Shown piece by piece: positions 62,701 through 64,000 of a stretch of 64,000 nucleotides of DNA. The stretch lies in assembly GCA_046349935.1 (NCBI GenBank), contig JAXMBK010000009.1, positions 372,001 through 436,000 of the forward strand, read 5' to 3'. Each line of letters begins with the position of its first letter. Position 1 is the first letter of the stretch. The notes below the pieces were generated by a model. That model was not told where the DNA came from, ran no database searches, and worked only from the letters and a program-made list of their open reading frames with translations. This stretch comes from CAIXSC01 sp046349935 (lineage in GTDB: Bacteria; Planctomycetota; Planctomycetia; Pirellulales; Pirellulaceae). A program made the translations under genes and the position numbers.

Positions 62701-64000
62701 GGCGACGATCCGTTGCACGGCGGACGCCGGATAGCGCTTCGAAATCCGCCGCTCGCCGTTGGGATCGCCCGGGTCGACCACCTGCTCGGGCTGTCCATTG
62801 AACAGAACCTCCAGCATGTTTTGGCCGTCCACCACCACGGGCCGAACTTCAAATGTCTCCCCGCGCTTGACCTCGGCGCCGGGATCCCCTTCGAGCACAA
62901 AATCTTGCGTATCGCCGAACTGCCGCAAGCCGGCTCGGTCGCCCATATTGAGCGTCAACGTGCTTCCCGAAAGGTCCGCCAGCACCGGCGGCGGCTCGGC
63001 GCGACAAGCGACGACGTCGAACTGCGCCAGCGTCACGCGCAGTAGTTCATACCGGGCGTCGAACAGCACGATCGGTCCCAGTCCGATTTGCAGAAATGCT
63101 TCCAAGAACAGCCCCAGCGATCCGTGCATATCGAACAGACACTGCGGCCCCAACTCCAACCTGTCAACGATCTCGCCGAACCGCATCTTGCCGTCGGTCT
63201 CGCCGCCCGAGCCCTCGTGCAGATTGAAGCCCATCTTGGCGAAGATGCCGCCTTGCACGCCCGCTTCCACCAAGCCGCCGATTCCCAGCGACGCGCCTGC
63301 GCCGACTTTGATCTCAAACGACAGCTCGTCATGATCGACTCCGTCGCGTTGATCAGCGATGTAGAAGCCGTCGAAGATCGCCGCGATGTTGTTAAAGTCG
63401 GCCGAGCTGGGATCGGTATAGCGCGCAATACCCGAGCTATCGAAGCCCACGCCAATGTCGATCGTGATGATCGCATTGCCGAACAGCCGCGCGTTGAGCC
63501 CCGGCAGGGCGGCGATCGGGAACGATTGGGCATAACCGAAATCGAGCACCAGCGACGGAATGTCCCACTTGAACAGATCGACCGTCTTACCGGTGAGCAG
63601 TCCCATGATGGCTGACGGATCGGTGAGCAGCGGGATGCTGATACCGTTCAATCCGCGGAAGTTCGTCAAGAATGTCTTACCGTCCGACCTCACGCCGGCA
63701 GCCGGACCGCGCGACAAACCAGTCGGATTGTTCAGCTGCTTGTTGAGGTCGAAGCCCTGGCCGGCCTTCGACGTGTCGGTGTCCTTCAGCTTCTTGTTGG
63801 GGTCGCGGAGATCATTGTCGGAAGTCCCGTCGCTAATCACCAGATCGCCGAAACTGATCACTGCCGACTCACGTTGGCTCGGCACTGAATTAACCGCCTT
63901 CACGATCCCAATGACGGCGTCGATGAATCCGCGTTTGAACTTCTTCCCGCCAAATTTTTCCGCCAGATCCAGCAACGTCGTCGTGGAGTTGGAGAGATCT
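38767..64000 (-). CDS. Giant multi-domain surface protein, 5' end beyond the window
   Basis: The frame is open from the right edge (reading DLSNSTTTLLDLAEKF across 63970-64000) to the stop at 38767, more than 8,400 codons, so the start is outside the window. Order from the N side: an unassigned beta-rich part, clusters of RTX calcium-binding repeats (about 48590-62690), LamG-like and PPC-like modules, FG-GAP blades, a leucine-rich-repeat part, a PA14-like and a discoidin-like module, PKD folds, nine cadherin-like repeats of about 103 residues (41110-43900), two tandem-95-like modules (40490-41110), four cadherin modules (39345-40490) and a dockerin pair (39080-39335). It must be secreted; the calcium-binding and sugar-binding modules suggest adhesion or matrix building. 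Giant genes of this sort are known in planctomycetes. Confidence 0.92.
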   Translation of the reverse strand, partial: DLSNSTTTLLDLAEKFGGKKFKRGFIDAVIGIVKAVNSVPSQRESAVISFGDLVISDGTSDNDLRDPNKKLKDTDTSKAGQGFDLNKQLNNPTGLSRGPAAGVRSDGKTFLTNFRGLNGISIPLLTDPSAIMGLLTGKTVDLFKWDIPSLVLDFGYAQSFPIAALPGLNARLFGNAIITIDIGVGFDSSGIARYTDPSSADFNNIAAIFDGFYIADQRDGVDHDELSFEIKVGAGASLGIGGLVEAGVQGGIFAKMGFNLHEGSGGETDGKMRFGEIVDRLELGPQCLFDMHGSLGLFLEAFLQIGLGPIVLFDARYELLRVTLAQFDVVACRAEPPPVLADLSGSTLTLNMGDRAGLRQFGDTQDFVLEGDPGAEVKRGETFEVRPVVVDGQNMLEVLFNGQPEQVVDPGDPNGERRISKRYPASAVQRIVARGGDGNDTLIIHDGVLADLDIDAGLGDDVVTLKATDPAKSGRATIRGGAGNDQITSGPKDDLLSGDEGNDVIYGGAGNDVIYGGSVTVSANSGNDVLIGEDGDDVLSGGDEVVVITNTGAPGAQIARRSGGDRLSGGKGRDILRGQAGDDVLDGGEGDDWLHGDADNDRLLGEAGDDVLQGGVGNDDLVGGLGLDIVSGDAGDDLVFWQGARTIDATFIAAGDGADAFVSGGGDSDQLRVTGSTLADTIIVSTGATTASVSRTNPAGQSTTFTQDNRGNRARMVAGTSDQFFGFTTVERVFVDGGAGADTLEVRDLRGSSVVDVQIEAGQAAGTVKQYQTIRDEAGAAALWLDEAGRPFVDEQNRPLRDGDGSAKFYAPGEPVLDSQGKARTYAGGELKFYLGNEPVLGSDGFALTYVEPTFDGSNSAAVSLDSNTFTAPAHGLQTGAMVGYEPASSTSQPIGGLIRGKTYFVIRTGENTLKLAETLVDAQQGRAVDLTSLSGGSHRLLTHPVLALGGERVYDAAGEPQSTSTGAPLVHAAGEMRRGTDGQFLFHAAGTTVMQRAGAPVLDANGVQTRYANGDSMLRRADERIVDGNGVPRFNGTGLPRTDEYGRPLVLSDGTANTMVVEIEIPSGGNDQAADMIRFFGGAADNAFGDRSSDGDRFVLSAENADAGDEQLNVVRAVGAGYSMAYSIVGAQRATGDRLEVYGGGGNDDLNATEVRIDLVALTLSGEAGDDRVTGSAFADRIDGGRGGDTVTGGPGIDLFFEDNTNPADVDTLVEVQDVDMTLTGNLFFAGRITASNGTAFTKGSQAEDQGKTPPDPKFPAPVITPLADLGDHYAATYFDPVISQNRPAQVELLTSGGVRMFERAQLVGQSREGNAIVSTNNLLVVNDMDGRIHVAGQAAYEVTPWLGLVTLDNVGNEGSLRADGRNEYYIVNLPGAGGIISIEDSGGTSGWDELHVYGSGDADFFRLNRNNRGLTSGQITAERAGQRDEVSHTFVERVVINTLGGADTVYSDDTAVETLVNLGTGNDKLIVGTVPTIPDPGNRTLEYPEGVPIADASRMTNGNSATLIVYGGDDNDEFEVNHNTAKLFLHGGAHDDTFVINTFLTLTEPTAEGERVKNLSTLFGGDGVNRYSYLQNAPVFIAGGSGTDTLVVNGTPIGDTFVVTETSVAGAGRIVYFTEIERLEINGAGGNDQIYVLGTTKDLDLTIRGGSGDDEIHLGGDHPVLVFDPPSFTYQPPTYTVQDPPVQFFQPGVYDAPRQYFKRDGHLGFEMFVFGDVFRRLYIDSAVRSAMTSLILSYPQIRFAKSVEEVIQDTINATLATFEYSHGYGEWWIFSPETYYSFDMAPIAGELPFWVLPTPRQVTPPAVTLDPPAFAYKAERSFDVSRIQGKLTIDGGAAVTNNSQGTPVNTETTGDRLIVHNQDGQRRSDGAAVPGTLASKTTPVYDRVKFQVFAGPGGVERQIEIVVAENGSESLKESPPSGFTAKLVAGKVPVPETEVVNGATRPKLDAQGKPIYKTDASGNPVLVDGLTPVYVTTFRQRIGDHDGSSTTPPQSLFRTYLELQGLGMGQGVSSVGESYDGVEFVNLEDMELRLDNRIDDASVATVVNNFTIRATHAGATRLILGGSADRVSVEGINGETFILGGAGDDVIDVRDQVQRNLDGIDARLIVDGDDHYQEVVVPRLVTPADLALLTNIPLTYVATEPTQTYFDANGNRISYALETKAPIAFNNGGQLWAHVVQLDASGIVIERLVQERNAQGQLLWLTDRGVKTTTRTVTSLFTSPPSLITVNATRPVALFKTEIQRQSGGTGFDRVNVISDGVRDALTGRMDAYVGSVAVLDVNGRTTQENRTLQRLTGLGMSTGTIEFANLDRVDLFLGSGADVIEVEDLRTVLDTHLYLGDGDDLVRVYSDAILNGGASSLSVHGDAGNDRLEAVTANETGVSLTWNISANNAGTLVAATRGTLAAFDAIENWVGGEQANDRFVFANGAMAASLLDGRGGYDVVDLAAYTTSTTINLKAQTLQGVTLRGFEEAIGGRSEDRLVGVDGLNLWTLTGLNVGILSSDLLSIPFSFSSFESLAGGALADRFVLQNRSSGVAGSLEGGGGVDDTLDYSSWVHSVTVNLKAGFATGVPEVFDVEHVFGGAANDLLIGDVGAGMLAGGAGDDQLFGREGDDLLIGGLGDDTLQGEDGRDLLFGGQMLGAWTDFLGASQFTLPPEFAAMEQLYSSNPANFGRGPTSDTTNDNVDDPINDPARYQPPLITPVIVNGESWDGTPDDGDDVLIGGAQDDVLFGGWNVDILRGEGGNDYLDAGEGHDATVDGGDGDDVLRGGRGHDGLEGGAGIDQLYGDEGDDVLKSGAGTAGRQAGQRLFGGAGDDRLFAFAGDASASESLLTGDQLFGGLGDDLLQGNYRGDLLVGGDGNDVLRGDILGGSNYVLNAAADMTGGADLLYGEAGNDELQGGGGDDELWGGVGRDVIEGQNGSDRQYGGSGIDFFVLPTKLGAAQSLQSASFTDVIDGHFGNQRRGDASDDRATDLLLIDGTSKNDVILLSQTIPVGNAEPLVRLDYYERGTAVKFLNIDLLGDSGDFLVEQLRVDGLAGNDVLGFVTAQTPLPAGVANPVAAGTTAALDLSQLAARSRDWVGVFDGNSGDDILIGGAGRDRLDGGRGSDVLYGFAGDDRLWGGADGTSQDRDVLFGGQGNDDLLGGAGKNELYAWSIAPQPAGDAQFGVYVDPSVSPQSAATLFQDSGDFAGAFDSAGNPIPDGLLDSDPTKPARVLEDTGLNRVLGGMHDDSLYGGTGADFMYGDGGEDTLFRANGSTFESLNDAAPDDEWKRYARESEQVWYVSGTNADDEIRVDLVTEPGLLADHHLITRLTENNGNFSFAAQVRLDFNAQDGAGNRLWDAEDLVFKLSEFQAAQAAGESTAALARLEEARTALVDSLLPPEGDFQVILIDALAGNDLIEVGPTVQKTVWIDAGSGDDRVYVRGGNPILVDKAESSGSGLGTRGRNDSPAKAYGLVAREQGTLRAFDGTSVTTGVLFTGLTLDNSQDVDFFRFQTNGSATAQIELASGSPIDNLALQILDATTLDALPIAPNLVDGQKSRISLAGLNPNSVYLLKVSSPVQVPTIYDLRFNLSGTSDAGPLAAMPSIDLSLRRDVERRDVILGGAGDDVLQGGAGEDWIFGLDGNDVLSGGLDRQAPDLLFGGAGDDTFQVIPDALPLLGAEPDTQFTPVTETTVPTESDLFVGGTGSDRVLFLGGDLDRRGYPVHDYAAVRFEPMFNRYELSSLVWDIGTQSFRQVELESGLLGYEQQYAYYQVRDVERSEADLRSGNDAFRADPGFQFAPIGVAPDQTAAAHYSFDRFALGDVSGNNNGEGVNQGGFSILPDGERLGSVVQLDGVDDYMSATPTSLPIGNAPYTLAAWIRPDEMKIAGIVGWGNYGTSNQVNTLRLTSTGIDATWGNNALAAPVGSLVNAWNHVATSFDGTTRRLYLNGVQVAADTPTGHNVPDASNFAVGRGNLSGNQFFKGRIDDVRIFASALSDEDLQRVFDVGRAEMTALRDTETWGIKLGDFEQGASISAFMIDGGAGDDYLYGGVRDDVIRGGAGFDLVLGGAGSDHLYGDSDRDYVSGYFNAGFSPFSYPPTIRPIPEGYPVLTGLPPETHPYDMAFPAASTVIPETDLWQRDDDEIVELRSEAPRIEGGSWEAGLSSVQTIGDFNADGRDDYLIRGAAQSYVIYGPYDDTTVEDVLEHSRFVIDHAALGQPAASFGDINGDGRGDLVFVRTDVTGIVTTVVFGGATGGGRAWPRDWNSSFATTFLDQSNSRRIRIGYHAGSPFAPDSTATALVADFNGDHLDDVVVVTNNSPAKESVVSGVRNYGDVFSGSVIATASRDLTRVDRLMQIRTERDLGDLSLIRVGDVDNDGREDLLFGEQQLAITVELATSPSVQGDGVIVYGGAPTNTRSLVSELTIGVSDIVQTFAIELVDGPDADAFATIDDLVEQLNAKIQGSLLANEVRATISGGQIVLTTTDGGNEISVLASETVSQRPLGLSPLGVGVFRNYQFIPGYSFTINVPNYDSNGNFTGYTPKVVTIPDSYQTFPDSKLAIPGVSTAQIYPGLISQMTLTYSETVVNEGTTVNLFPLTVVHQSTLSGTIDSINSTLGTRKKENRYPSSSNTATVINAGGAFTNRVFLSNIPVSGLNSLGHAGSTLNATLNVNGVFPQSECVFFICDNHNVTFELYSPDGVKRHTFGRDSSNSATLTSHSDSFSLANLGAGMNGNWMLFVTFDEQGAFEAENARIDATSLRLSVPFLEARSADGVIELVVVNKPLLYDGLTLLNEGEQVVSRPLGFGGARASFGGSILLPTDSPSGPLLFGSASVGSLVATLSPTTGTSRAKAYAVGDLNSDGFDDIAYQGGSIFYGGGNRSAILSAADLTITDALAFNSGDFNADGKLDLAVQFGNSTTTDVIFAPSSQGATLTSADADARFSPRGSLPPASVDLNQDGTSDLVIIDPTARALRKFGYLNAGHVYIVSGQRTLTPIGEPEVLENASIPGLGGVVVDRGTGREEVFDDAGVPFVLSAAERWFRFTTLGDGKPGDAIRLDGRVLGDLVSSTGRVLQSRQGVFDLRTVEAGSYYLRLYPADATPNPSFLIMFAPPQRGATHESSTWPDRDELRGGDGDDWLRGNFDADRLFGESGADVMDAESVEVMDADPSDYVAVGLETGESISESALPVLDPLIAIADPALAAATAAALGIPWTADGDATLEFTASRIASITSLVAQNVSDVFGLEHFIHLASLDLSRTAGGPLLSNGALAALVSEQTAFGPVGAAHLKSLNLTNQTNIVSVGALAGLRELELLNLQGTSVSATDPALAALVQSTLSLNTLLVSVPGLTGSPDIAATEGEVVRFNFAVPAVTLDGVDDHAQLPSGFNDFSTGLTFDGWFYPTAVKTDARLFDLGNGATSDNVLLRRQGTTNNLVLEIYRGSSLVGSIVAANAIDLNTWQHLAATIDINGVARIYKNGVLLASGNVQLPNNVSRANNFLGRSNGTGEFYAGRMDDVRVWKRGLTSLELSAIAAGGTPTNRDHLLAAYAMDESSGTTLNDASGGGRNATLRNGVVRSTFTDVGWTVTGSAAASGSTSPISFLAGESGVATVSLRGVQFPVVVRNTAPTLTQSPDLNKANANTGVREGQTIALGTPRINGLTERWFDGNFNDSQIDPLQIANGSSFLATPAGATRNLDTRLAFNDGQMNTRSNGLTGNTGVGGLWIGQVNVGAAGSTAPLKAGAVTFGTNTDDGSTLWVDVNQNRVFEADEMVVNNKGSHGTIKRVGTRTLAAGSYDFAIAFYQGGGPGYVEAAFGQGTVTNYDLLTVIDPSQTAQAGLWSPVSHARVETPLLVGAAGNLVEVDRVVVEDASATDGGSLVLQGVVTDSQGRVTDLVARALTFDNDVLRLDRGVLDGATNLTTTFWLKTTQTGPQTILDAWSVDAPAGFSLSLASGTSFVVTERGETQSWTIPNAADNAYHHFAVVRNQQDGSIELFVDGASQGTRKFASVLAPLSVGVDSLVMGQQHASDPTGFDVTRAFRGTMDELTVWNRILTPTEIAQVRSGAVDASTTDLRLYLPFNEGSGDVAQDRSPAARDGRIESLAAGVYGRYVRVRNLGALSRQLHIGEIEAFYAGATPATVLDNAKNTARLPGVSFESMVGTLQHGTTEAVFDGVLQTSAATFSLNPGVSNEYVLDLGATRYLGEIRVWQRNDGCCQDRLSDFEVAVLADNGAGAPGATVFSQAIAGPGPINSRTSVVVPAGASTVTWTNDAAIASSFTARDEGLHSIVLTLADGDGGVVRVERTFQVQNANPVIANLGLPTAPIVTAAAGVQLDFNSDGVTDAGPDDLLSYLWEVSSNNGQIIAPSLERNFSFTPQYSGEYLVSLTVTDGDGGLTTGTQTIRVEPRAVISDRADSWLELSGVRSVSLPVDSLEGAMDATLELDVLTLSNAAQRLFFLESDAVDWSLELQDQGRSLSLTSPDVGDGALRFDLSTALSDGRWHRVSLVRDAQQGLLSLYVDGQLVGARLTTPMAALTASSFVLGGQGDALAIDNVRVWTIARTAAELASTSGASDAIDPNLTSGLWKFNELPGAMQVVDHSGNQRSFTLPAGDVDLRIRTGGPLFVGGPISLDALSSEGLAPQGGLRGDDRTMRREYAWSVDGVSAGSDSIVTFTPSALGNHQVVLTVRDVFGSGPNPPTLSSSTTTTFSVSAVNSPPTVALSSTVASLSESANTTNRTKVADIIVTDDGRGTNVLTLTGEDAALFEIFSGGLYVKAGALLDFETNPSLRVTVEVDDGAVGGTPDAGVSHAVNLTDTNDPPTLALSNVVTSLLESTSTASRVRIADIQVLDDALGSESLSLAGAQGSLFEIVSNVLYVRSGVTLDFEALAALTVVVRVNDATVGVNPDDAKTVSIGIENVNEPPTASVTRHTTTLAENADTTSRIRVASYSVTDDALGVETVSLGGTDADLFEIVGADVFLKAGSLLDFETNPTLDVTLAINDASLGSGAEIASNISVAVTNINELPLVRLTDVVSRLDENRTLSSRLKVADIVVIDDALGTVTLRLAGADAISYEIINSELYIRQGVTLNFETKPEFTVDVEVFDSTVDTTTDDVAGLKIKLNDLNEAPVVQLIGAATSLSEAADMSVRRKVADVVVVDDALGSETLTLGGVDAALFELDGGALYLRAETSLDFEQKPLLTVSVIADDPEIEGAFDGSTTLNVGLVDVNEAPSILATPVVTFLPESQSTSSRIKVADLSVKNDALGAALLSLNGPQAANFEIVGTSLFLRAGALLDFESQPSLVVGVSVDDPALGSGPEGGVEYRLSVTDVNDRPTVDAANAVESLMELTEFAGKIKIADLIVADDALGANVLSLAGVDAAFFAIEGSSLYFTGTVVPAREERTSLAVTVTVDDPALDGTPDDSQPLTILVTDRNTPPVLSAANLVTSLPENTSTASRIRIADLLVADDGTGTNSLRLSGEDAARFEISAGQLFLRAGTGLDFETRSRLNVHVEVDDATLGDGAEDVLSFTVELRDVNEAPTVAVTPVVTSVRKDDALEMPVQIASVDVADDALGEALVSVSGANAGLLELRDGGVYLREGTFLNPTAVSRLSFVVSVNDPSLGTAPSGSANGEVAVVDVNLPPTAVEDRLSNVAEDSAVRVINVQTLLGNDSTGQGESTQTLSIVSISDVLGGTATLSGGQVRFTPSLHYFGPAGFTYRVTDGQGAAALEDSASVVFDITPVNDVPTVRNDALTNVEQGSGLRVILPADLLFNDSPGPLNESLETLTITSVSNAVGGTVALVSGLVRFTPNPTFVGTASFRYSVTDNGATAGVLDAKTGSATASFTVYAAVNDPPTDIQLSNRVVDENAAGAVIGAVQVIDSDSTVHTFTLSDSRFDVQSGQLRLRAGIGLDFEVEPSVAIELTATDNGSPARSLTKSFTIDVRDLAEGPGGSNAPTNITLSSARVLENIPGATIGDLIVTDPDGGGNTLTVGDTRFEIVGGKLKLRAGEALNFEAAQQVSVVVTATTQDVPTRSFVKNLLVSVTDVNEAATRIFTIGENADGELLGEVGVDDPDAGGQHVFSSSDSRFEFVGNQLRLKAGRSLDYEAAPVVEVTVTATDVGNPSVSKSDVFTIQVLDRNDHPRDVLLSNLTVRENISGLPLGSLTVIDDDLGDQHTLSIIDSRLELAGDEVRLKSNQVFDLDEGAQYSFQVTAQDDGTPMGALTKTITLTVMSNPHPWQNVPRPLDTSDDGGTTPLDALLVINELNLPRVSDLQRRLPRSRPFSSREAYFDVNADGFVTPIDALLVINRLNGVGAEPEMPTASSSLQASGLSVVAEALQSLELASPAGRAADSLPSSAPSVVREAVDEVFGADDSDLYATATESPANESPPTHSARSRRTSDLFSHTIASSRRRHLLDGGFGE
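39080..39335 (-). other. C-terminal dockerin pair of the giant protein
   Basis: Two calcium loops, DTSDDGGTTPLDALLVINEL and DVNADGFVTPIDALLVINRL, close relatives of the pair in the 11598-16502 protein. The first loop has a degenerate start (DTSDDGG). It is followed by a Ser/Ala-rich tail of about 100 residues. Confidence 0.85.
39345..40490 (-). repeat. Four cadherin modules in the giant protein
   Basis: Four units of about 95 residues. They start PTDIQLSN, PTNITLSS, ATRIFTIGEN and PRDVLLSN, and each carries an 'xENxxGxxxG' strand, a 'DxRFExxxxxLxLxxGxxLDxE' turn and a 'VTATD' strand. They form a calcium-stiffened rod next to the dockerin. Confidence 0.85.
40490..41110 (-). repeat. Two tandem-95/cadherin-like modules
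   Basis: Two modules beginning PPTAVEDRLSNVAEDS and PTVRNDALTNVEQGS, each with 'GGTxxLxxGxVRFTPxxxFxGxAxFxYxVTD'. They connect the nine-repeat array to the four canonical cadherins. Confidence 0.8.
41110..43900 (-). repeat. Nine cadherin-like repeats of about 103 residues
   Basis: Nine units of nearly equal length (about 309 bases). Core pattern: 'SRIKVADIxVxDDALGxxxLSLxG-DAxxFEI-xxxLYLRAGxxLDFE-xxxLxVxVxVDDxxLG' ending 'VNEAPxV'. Unit 7 has TGTVVPAREE instead of RAGxLDFE and unit 9 has REGTFLNPTA. Pairwise variation is substantial, so the array is old rather than a recent duplication. Confidence 0.88.
43960..45120 (-). other. Two PKD-like modules and one LamG-like module
   Basis: PKD-type strands end SLTVTDGDGG (about 44840-45120) and VVLTVRDVFGSG (about 43960-44190). 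Between them, about 44350-44780, a LamG-like module has DGRWHRVSLVRDAQQGLLSLYVDGQ and AIDNVRVW. Such folds bind carbohydrates or mediate protein contacts. Confidence 0.7.
45300..47935 (-). other. Discoidin-like, LamG-like and PA14-like sugar-binding modules
   Basis: From low to high coordinate: a discoidin-like part (about 45300-45720; GRYVRVRNLG...HIGEIEAFY and YLGEIRVWQRNDGC), a LamG-like part (about 45850-46350; YHHFAVVRNQQDGSIELFVDG), a PA14-like part (about 46560-47070; FGTNTDDGSTLWVDVNQNRV and GSYDFAIAFYQGGGPGYVEAAF) and a second LamG-like part (about 47440-47930; TWQHLAATIDINGVARIYKNG). These point to glycan contact. Confidence 0.7.
48010..48490 (-). other. Leucine-rich-repeat segment
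   Basis: Residues read IASITSLVAQNVSDVFGLEHF..LASLDLSRT, then HLKSLNLTNQTNIVSVGALAG and LRELELLNLQGT. These are short LRR turns, a protein-binding surface between the RTX part and the LamG/PA14 modules. Confidence 0.7.
49100..51560 (-). other. FG-GAP-type blades and a proprotein-convertase P-domain-like insert
   Basis: Calcium-blade signatures include IGDFNADGRDDYLI, FGDINGDGRGDLVF, VADFNGDHLDDVVV, VGDVDNDGREDLLF (about 50880-51560), and VGDLNSDGFDDIAY, SGDFNADGKLDLAV, VDLNQDGTSDLVII (about 49140-49480). Between them, about 49760-50130, GMNGNWMLFVTFDEQGAFE resembles a P-domain. Confidence 0.75.
52010..53600 (-). other. LamG-like and PPC-like modules between RTX clusters
   Basis: About 52010-52610 is a LamG-like fold (VVQLDGVDDYMSATP, AWNHVATSFDGTTRRLYLNG, GRIDDVRIFASALSDED). 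About 53250-53600 is PPC-like (SQDVDFFRFQTNGSATAQIE and LNPNSVYLLKVSS), a fold found at the C-terminus of secreted enzymes. Confidence 0.7.
60800..61700 (-). repeat. Degenerate 'xPVLDxxGxxxxY' repeats and a giant-protein module
   Basis: Short imperfect units such as GEPVLDSQGKARTYAGG, NEPVLGSDGFALTY, GAPVLDANGVQTRYANG and ERIVDGNGVPRFNGTG repeat over about 300 residues. They enclose a module (about 61180-61440) reading SLDSNTFTAPAHGLQTG and IRGKTYFVIRTGENTLKLAE, of a type often found in giant bacterial surface proteins. Function unknown. Confidence 0.6.

Overview
The window is high-GC bacterial DNA with the gene content of a planctomycete, most likely a Pirellulales-type member of the Planctomycetota. 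The signs are several formylglycine sulfatases, a DUF1549/DUF1501/WD40/sulfatase gene row, Tat-exported Gfo/Idh/MocA-type proteins, an SHD1-domain protease, an N-terminal LEPR-type motif on a secreted dockerin protein, and an enormous multi-domain surface protein. No tRNA, rRNA, CRISPR array, integrase or transposase was recognised. Family names come from reading motifs and domain order; no database search was possible.

Layout. 130-6344 (+): a tightly packed five-gene row (sulfatase with EF-hands, lipoprotein-like unknown, metallophosphoesterase, second sulfatase, Gfo/Idh/MocA oxidoreductase), probably one operon for sulfated-glycan use. 6345-6816: an intergenic mosaic of repeats. 6817-8794 (-): SMP-30/gluconolactonase-like protein and an EamA-type transporter. 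9068-10366 (+): secreted SGNH hydrolase framed by two REPIN-like inverted-repeat elements. 10571-16502 (-): a secreted LEPR/YWTD/dockerin protein followed by a BNR sialidase-like protein. 16798-19170 (+): secreted SHD1-TPR-trypsin-zinc-ribbon protein. 19254-21297 (+): a BlaI-type repressor and a BlaR1-like M56 membrane peptidase whose outer domain is a C-type-lectin-like fold. 21281-27143: assorted small or unknown proteins, a second Gfo/Idh/MocA protein and an HpaI-type aldolase. 27276-30002 (+): a DUF4838-like protein with a CBM9-like tail. 30158-32010: a noncoding array of about 291-bp tandem repeats. 32119-37850 (-): DUF1549/1553, DUF1501, WD40 and sulfatase operon. 38072-38707 (-): small exported protein. 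38767 to the right edge (-): the 3' part of a giant gene (more than 8,400 codons in the window) with RTX, LamG, FG-GAP, PA14-like, PKD, cadherin and dockerin modules.

The most interesting unit is 11.6-21.3 kb. The divergent promoter region between the LEPR/dockerin gene and the SHD1-protease gene carries three copies of the palindrome GGTACnnnnGTACC, two of them lying on the predicted -10 elements, each with a 17-bp spacer. A half copy sits on the predicted blaI-like promoter. The centre of the best copy reads TACA-nn-TGTA, the core of known BlaI/MecI operators. Together with the M56-lectin fusion this suggests a sensor that reads a glycan rather than a beta-lactam outside the membrane, cleaves its repressor, and releases a secreted protease and a surface protein. 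This is inference from sequence and needs testing.
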